From Pseudomonadota bacterium (lineage in GTDB: Bacteria; Pseudomonadota; Gammaproteobacteria; Xanthomonadales; Xanthomonadaceae): 64,000 nucleotides of DNA. The notes beneath the pieces were generated by a model. The model was given only the letters and a program-made list of their open reading frames with translations. It was not told where the DNA came from and made no database searches. This document shows, one piece after another, positions 60,262-64,000 of this stretch. The translations under genes and the position numbers were made by a program. Position 1 is the first letter of the stretch; each line of letters begins with the position of its first letter. The DNA is taken from assembly GCA_023390905.1 (NCBI GenBank), contig JAEWBY010000094.1, forward strand, positions 1 through 64,000, in the 5' to 3' direction.

Positions 60262-62673
60262 ATGCCCGCCCACGGGCCTGCCCCGGTCGCCCCCTGGTTG
60301 GCGCTGGCCGCCAGCGTGCTCGCGCTGGCGGGCTTGTCGATGCCGTTCACCGGGATACCGGGGCCGTGGTGGTCGATCGCGATCGCCTCGGCCGCCGTCG
60401 CGGTGATCTGCGGCGTCTTCGCTGCCATCAACGCACGCGCCACGCATCGCAACTGGCAAGGCGCCGAGGCGCGCGCGGCGATCGCCGAGTCCGAACGCAA
60501 CGCGCTGCAGCGCGATCTGCAGCGCCATGATCGGCTCGAACAGGAACTGCTGCAGGCCAAGCAGGCGGCCGAATCGGCGGTACTGGCCAAGGGCGAATTC
60601 CTCGCGACGATGAGCCATGAAATCCGTACGCCGCTCAACGGAATCGTGCCGATGCTGGACATGCTCGCGCGTGCCCCGCTGGCCCCGGATCACCGCGAAA
60701 TGCTCAACACGGCGAGCGCTTCCTCGCATCAACTGTTGCGGATCGTCGACGACATCCTCGATTACTCCAAGCTCGAAGCCAACAAGCTCGAACTGGAGAT
60801 CACCGCCTTCAACCTGCGCGAACTGCTCGATGGCGTACTGCAGCTTATGCAGCGTCCGGCCGAGAACAAGGGATTGCGGTTGTCGCTGCAACTCGATCCG
60901 TCCGTGCGCCTGCCGGTACGCGGCGATCCGGTGCGCGTGCGGCAGGTGCTGAGCAATCTGATCGGCAATGCCATCAAGTTCACCGAACGCGGAACGATCA
61001 CGCTGGTGGTGCGCCGGCTGGGCGAAACGTCCGGCCAGCACCTGCTGCGCTTCGAAGTGCGCGATACCGGCATCGGCATTTCGGCCGATGCGCAGGCGCG
61101 CCTGTTCCGTTCCTTCACCCAGGCCGACGCATCGACCACGCGCCTCTACGGCGGCACCGGCCTGGGCCTGGCGATCTGCAAGCGCATCGTCGATCTGATG
61201 GGCGGACGCATCGACGTCGTGTCCGAACCGGGGCGCGGCTCGACGTTCTGGTTCGAGGTGCCACTGACGAAAGTGGTCGGCGACCTCAAGCTGCGTGACG
61301 CGCATGCGTTCAATCAGGGGCGCGTGCTGATCGTGTCGCCCGATGCACGCCTGCGCCAGCGCCTGACGATGCTGCTCACCAACTGGGGCGCACTGGTCAG
61401 CGCCGTGGAGACCACGCAGGAGGCGCTCGAACGCATGCGCACGGCGAGCGAAGCGCGCAATGACGACTTTGTCGCGGTACTGGCGGATCTGCCGGGCATC
61501 CGCAGCACCGCGCGCGCGCTGCACCGCACGCTCGCGCGCCGCGGCACCGGCGAGGACGTCCGCCTGATCTGGTTGTACGGCGATGAAGCCGTGCCGGAGG
61601 AAATCCGCGCCGGCAGTTCACTCCTCTCGCGCCAGGGACCGGATACCGATCTGCGCGCCGCATTGTTCGGCGACGTTCCCGCAACCGCCGACGTGGCCGA
61701 TGCGCCGGTCGTCATCGACGACATCTTCGATGCGGCGGACGCCGAACGCAACGATGCGCCCGCTCCGCCGGCGGCATCCGCATCGTTCGCCAGCACGGGC
61801 ACCGCATTGCCGGCGGAAACGCGGTTGCTGCTGGTGGAAGACAACCCGGTCAACCTGCTGGTCGCGCAGAAGCTGCTGTCCTCGCTCGGCCTGCGCAGCG
61901 AATCCGAAGCCAATGGCGAACTGGCGCTGCGACGGATGATGACCGAGCACTTCGATCTGGTCTTCATGGATTGCCAGATGCCGGTGCTCGATGGCTACAG
62001 CGCCACGCGCCGCTGGCGGGAACACGAAGCGCAGCTCGGCAGCGCGCAGCGCCTGCCCATCATCGCGATGACCGCCAACGCGATGGCCGGCGATCGCCAG
62101 CGTTGCCTCGACGCCGGCATGGACGATTACCTCGCCAAGCCGGTGGCGCGCGACCAGTTGGAAAACTGCCTGCAACGCTGGCTGCCCGCGGGCACGGCCC
62201 TGCAGTTGCGCACGGTCGCCTCCACGACCACGGCCAGCAGCGACATCGAATCCGAAAGCGCGCCGCCGCGCCCGGTCATCCCGAGTTTTCCCGTGCTGGA
62301 TCAGAGCATGCTGGAAGAACTGCGCGAGATCGCCGGGGATGAAACCGCGCGCATCATCCATGTCTTTCTCGAAGATGCGCCTCGGCTAATTGCATCGCTG
62401 GAGAAGGCCGCGGCCATTCCCGATCTGGACGCCATGCGCGATGCCGCGCATACGCTGAAGTCCTCGAGCGCCAATGTCGGCGCGATGGCCCTGTCCGCCG
62501 CCGCCAAGCGGGTGGAACTCGGCGCGCGTGCGGCCAAGCTGGATCGGCCCGCGGTGGCGGTGGCGCTGGTGATCGCCGAATACGCGCGCGCGCGCATGGC
62601 GTTGCTGGGCTATGCGTCCCAGGAACTCGGCAGGCCGTTGTCGGCGACCACCGGATCCACGCAGGCACGCTGA
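60262..62673 (+). CDS. Hybrid sensor histidine kinase (HisKA-HATPase-REC-REC-Hpt)
   Basis: The 803-residue membrane kinase has two N-terminal helices (about 10-30 and 34-56) with almost no periplasmic loop, a coiled coil, a HisKA domain (MSHEIRTPLNG, His119) and an ATPase domain (SNLIGNAIKFTE, DTGIGIS, YGGTGLGLAI). A first receiver-like domain (about 350-450) lacks the acidic pair and phospho-Asp (VSPDARLRQRL, VLADLPG) and looks inactive. A canonical second receiver follows (LVEDNPVN, MDCQMPV, Asp570), then a C-terminal Hpt domain (AAHTLKSSSANVG, His730). This BarA/RpfC-like phosphorelay probably signals to the adjacent receiver protein upstream. Short HK-to-REC spacing suggests membrane or intracellular sensing. 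Confidence 0.92.
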   Translation: MPAHGPAPVAPWLALAASVLALAGLSMPFTGIPGPWWSIAIASAAVAVICGVFAAINARATHRNWQGAEARAAIAESERNALQRDLQRHDRLEQELLQAKQAAESAVLAKGEFLATMSHEIRTPLNGIVPMLDMLARAPLAPDHREMLNTASASSHQLLRIVDDILDYSKLEANKLELEITAFNLRELLDGVLQLMQRPAENKGLRLSLQLDPSVRLPVRGDPVRVRQVLSNLIGNAIKFTERGTITLVVRRLGETSGQHLLRFEVRDTGIGISADAQARLFRSFTQADASTTRLYGGTGLGLAICKRIVDLMGGRIDVVSEPGRGSTFWFEVPLTKVVGDLKLRDAHAFNQGRVLIVSPDARLRQRLTMLLTNWGALVSAVETTQEALERMRTASEARNDDFVAVLADLPGIRSTARALHRTLARRGTGEDVRLIWLYGDEAVPEEIRAGSSLLSRQGPDTDLRAALFGDVPATADVADAPVVIDDIFDAADAERNDAPAPPAASASFASTGTALPAETRLLLVEDNPVNLLVAQKLLSSLGLRSESEANGELALRRMMTEHFDLVFMDCQMPVLDGYSATRRWREHEAQLGSAQRLPIIAMTANAMAGDRQRCLDAGMDDYLAKPVARDQLENCLQRWLPAGTALQLRTVASTTTASSDIESESAPPRPVIPSFPVLDQSMLEELREIAGDETARIIHVFLEDAPRLIASLEKAAAIPDLDAMRDAAHTLKSSSANVGAMALSAAAKRVELGARAAKLDRPAVAVALVIAEYARARMALLGYASQELGRPLSATTGSTQAR

Positions 62674-62735
62674 CGCACGGCGAAGTCCGGCGCAGCATTG
62701 CGGCTCGCGCGAGTGGCGATCCGGCCCCAAACGAA

Positions 62736-62757
62736 AACGCCGCCTCACGGCGGCGTT
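62736..62757. terminator. Terminator hairpin between the hybrid kinase and bfr
   Basis: AACGCCGCC (62736-62744), loop TCAC, GGCGGCGTT (62749-62757): perfect 9-bp stem between convergent genes. It is followed by TCTGC on the plus strand and by TTCGTTT on the minus strand. Confidence 0.7.
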
Positions 62758-62777
62758 CTGCTTCGGCGGACCCGGTG

Positions 62778-63248
62778 TCAGTCTTCCAGCTTGGTCAGCA
62801 GGTAGTTCGGCTCGCCGATGCGATCGATCAGCGCCAACTGCGTCTCCAGCCAGTCGATGTGTTCTTCTTCCGAATCCAGGATGTCGGCGAACAACTGCCG
62901 CGTGACGTAATCGCCGACGCTCTCGCAGTACTGGATGCCTTCGCGCAGCACCGGCAGCCCGTCGTATTCCAGCGCCAGATCACAGCCCAGCAGTTCGCGC
63001 GGGTTCTCGCCGATGCGCAGTTTTCCCAGCGCCTGGAAATTCGGCAATCCGTCGAGGAACAAGATGCGCTCGGCCAGCTTGTCGGCGTGCTTCATCTCGT
63101 CGATGGATTCCTTGTATTCGTGTTCGGCCAGTTCCTTCAAACCCCAGTTCTTCAGCATCTTGGCGTGCAGGAAATACTGGTTGATGGCGGTCAACTCGTT
63201 GTAGAGCGCCTTGTTGAGGAATTCGATGACCTTGGCGTCGCCTTTCAT
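62778..63248 (-). CDS. bfr: Bacterioferritin
   Basis: The 156-residue iron-storage subunit forms a 24-mer shell. It has NELTAINQYFLHAKM with the ferroxidase Glu18, EYKESIDEMKHAD (Glu51, heme-binding Met52, His54) and EEEHIDWLETQLALI near the end (Glu127, His130). It starts at ATG 63248 (MKGDAKVIEFLN) with the normal length. No bacterioferritin-associated ferredoxin gene is in the window. Confidence 0.95.
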   Translation of the reverse strand: MKGDAKVIEFLNKALYNELTAINQYFLHAKMLKNWGLKELAEHEYKESIDEMKHADKLAERILFLDGLPNFQALGKLRIGENPRELLGCDLALEYDGLPVLREGIQYCESVGDYVTRQLFADILDSEEEHIDWLETQLALIDRIGEPNYLLTKLED

Positions 63249-63373
63249 GCGCGGCTCCCGTGTGCGTGCTGGACGCCGCATGCTACCCCCACCGGTCATG
63301 CGATGACGTAACGTGAATCACATGCATCTGAAGCGCGAGCCCGTCGTCACGACGGGCAGCGCGCAATAAAAAA

Positions 63374-63401
63374 GCCCGGCAGCGGGAGGGAGCTGCCGGG
63401 C
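63374..63401 (-). terminator. Intrinsic terminator of the phasin gene
   Basis: GCCCGGCAGC (63374-63383), eight-base loop, GCTGCCGGGC (63392-63401), followed on the minus strand by seven T. Stem perfect. Confidence 0.88.
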
Positions 63402-63447
63402 CGGGTGCGCGGTGGGAGGGAGACCGCGCAGTTCGTTGCGTGCGGGC

Positions 63448-63840
63448 TTACTTGGCCTTGGTGGCCTTGCTCGCCGTGGCCACGGAGGCCTGCACGTTGT
63501 CGGTGGCGGTTTCGAACTGGCTCTTCACGAGCTGGCCGAACGCTTCACCGGTCTTGAGGCTGACGCCGAAGACTTCCTGGCCGGCGGCGACGAGGCGCTC
63601 GGCGTTGTCCTTGGCGACCTGCAGGCCCTTCGGCCACAGGTTGCGGTAGCTCTCGAGATCGCTGACCTCGGCCAGTTCGCCGAAGAAGGCCGTGGTGGCG
63701 TCGATGTTCTTCTCGAAGGTCTTCAGCTGCACGCCGAAGAGGGTCTCGGCGCTCTCCAGCGCCAGACGGTTCGCGCGCGCAGCGACAGCGGCGAACTGGT
63801 GGGTGTAGGTGCTGAACTGCTCGTTGAACTGGGCGGACAT
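63448..63840 (-). CDS. Phasin-family protein
   Basis: The 130-residue helical protein has the phasin_2-type pattern: FSTYTHQFAAVAARANRLALESAETLFGVQLKTFEKNIDA (as ANRLALESAETLFGVQL), then RNLWPKGLQVAKDNAERLVAAGQEVFGV and an Ala/Lys-rich tail. Phasins coat polyhydroxyalkanoate granules; related proteins in bacteria without such granules act as stress chaperones. No PHA synthase is in this window. The ATG at 63840 has GGAG seven bases upstream. A TTGCA-G-TGCAA palindrome lies 55 bases upstream. Confidence 0.82.
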   Translation of the reverse strand: MSAQFNEQFSTYTHQFAAVAARANRLALESAETLFGVQLKTFEKNIDATTAFFGELAEVSDLESYRNLWPKGLQVAKDNAERLVAAGQEVFGVSLKTGEAFGQLVKSQFETATDNVQASVATASKATKAK

Positions 63841-63894
63841 GGCGGGCTCCATCGGAATGCCGATTTGTTGCGTCGCAGCATACCGCCATCCATG

Positions 63895-63905
63895 TTGCAG
63901 TGCAA
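63895..63905. promoter_or_regulatory. TTGCA-N-TGCAA palindrome upstream of the phasin gene
   Basis: TTGCAGTGCAA (63895-63905) is a perfect palindrome 55 bases upstream of the phasin start, with a second TTGC/GCAG-rich patch at 63868-63880. PhaR regulators of PHA genes bind TGC-rich dyads of this kind. The match is by general character only. Confidence 0.35.
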
Positions 63906-64000
63906 TAAATTAGCCGAGTTTGCCGACGAACGGTCAGGAACCGTTGGGAATCATTCGGTTGCGCTGGCCTCAGCCTTGAATCAGCCCCGGTAACGGCTGC
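63906..64000. other. Right edge, nothing supported
   Basis: The last 95 bases carry no gene fragment that I can support on either strand. The region is slightly lower in GC and may hold the phasin promoter or the end of a gene outside the window. Confidence 0.4.

Overview
The window comes from a high-GC gammaproteobacterium. Gene content and order point to the Xanthomonadales/Lysobacterales (Xanthomonas, Stenotrophomonas, Lysobacter or Rhodanobacter relatives): the run groEL-groES-cutA-dsbD-tlpA-aroQ-accB-accC-prmA-fis-purH-purD, a split B12-dependent ribonucleotide reductase, DesK/DesR-type signalling beside ABC exporters, and paired DUF6776 genes around a bactofilin. I saw no rRNA, tRNA or CRISPR. 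Apart from the left edge this reads as ordinary chromosome. All family names are from memory and inspection; no database search was run.

Layout. 1-1400: a lower-GC patch, with the start of an IS3-type insertion sequence cutting an N6-adenine DNA methylase gene. 1405-5520: class II ribonucleotide reductase in two genes (nrdJa, nrdJb) separated by a histone H1-like gene, with two NrdR-box-like sites 31 bp apart upstream. 5725-12235: DegQ protease, a DUF883/YqjE-like envelope trio, an AI-2E-type transporter, a HAD phosphatase and an M17 aminopeptidase. 12226-17584 (minus): a diguanylate cyclase, then a four-gene ABC-2 transporter/sensor kinase/LuxR regulator operon with a palindromic operator candidate. 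17814-22420: a MacAB-like exporter operon with two separate permeases. 22586-28082 (minus): two EamA transporters, Prc protease and lipoyl synthase. 28729-33026: a succinyl-CoA:acetate CoA-transferase, aroG behind an aromatic-rich leader peptide and terminator, and a frameshifted Tat-exported PLP enzyme. 33061-35270: groESL under sigma-32 and CIRCE control. 35373-41352: redox genes, aroQ, and accB/accC split by an S23-like element. 41424-49182: two hypothetical genes, prmA, DUF3426, fis, and purH-DNA methyltransferase-purD. 49224-64000: an ene-reductase, an MFS-acyltransferase fusion, a CD225/DUF2752 pair, ampE, erpA/nudC, bactofilin with DUF6776 genes, a REC-GGDEF-EAL protein with degenerate active sites next to a hybrid kinase, bacterioferritin and a phasin.

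Strongest leads. (1) An undersized leader gene at 31557-31474 (minus) encodes FYFWYYGF and is followed by a perfect terminator hairpin, which predicts translational attenuation of aroG. (2) A dispersed GGGATTCG-type repeat family occupies three places (after degQ, between groES and groEL, between accB and accC); one copy carries a decayed S23/four-helix-bundle gene and replaces the accC ribosome-binding region. (3) An H1-like gene lies inside the split ribonucleotide reductase locus. (4) An orphan DNA methyltransferase sits inside the purine operon. (5) Two genes, yigB and cutA, share a -10 box, GCCGGC, then the start codon, which suggests leaderless mRNAs.
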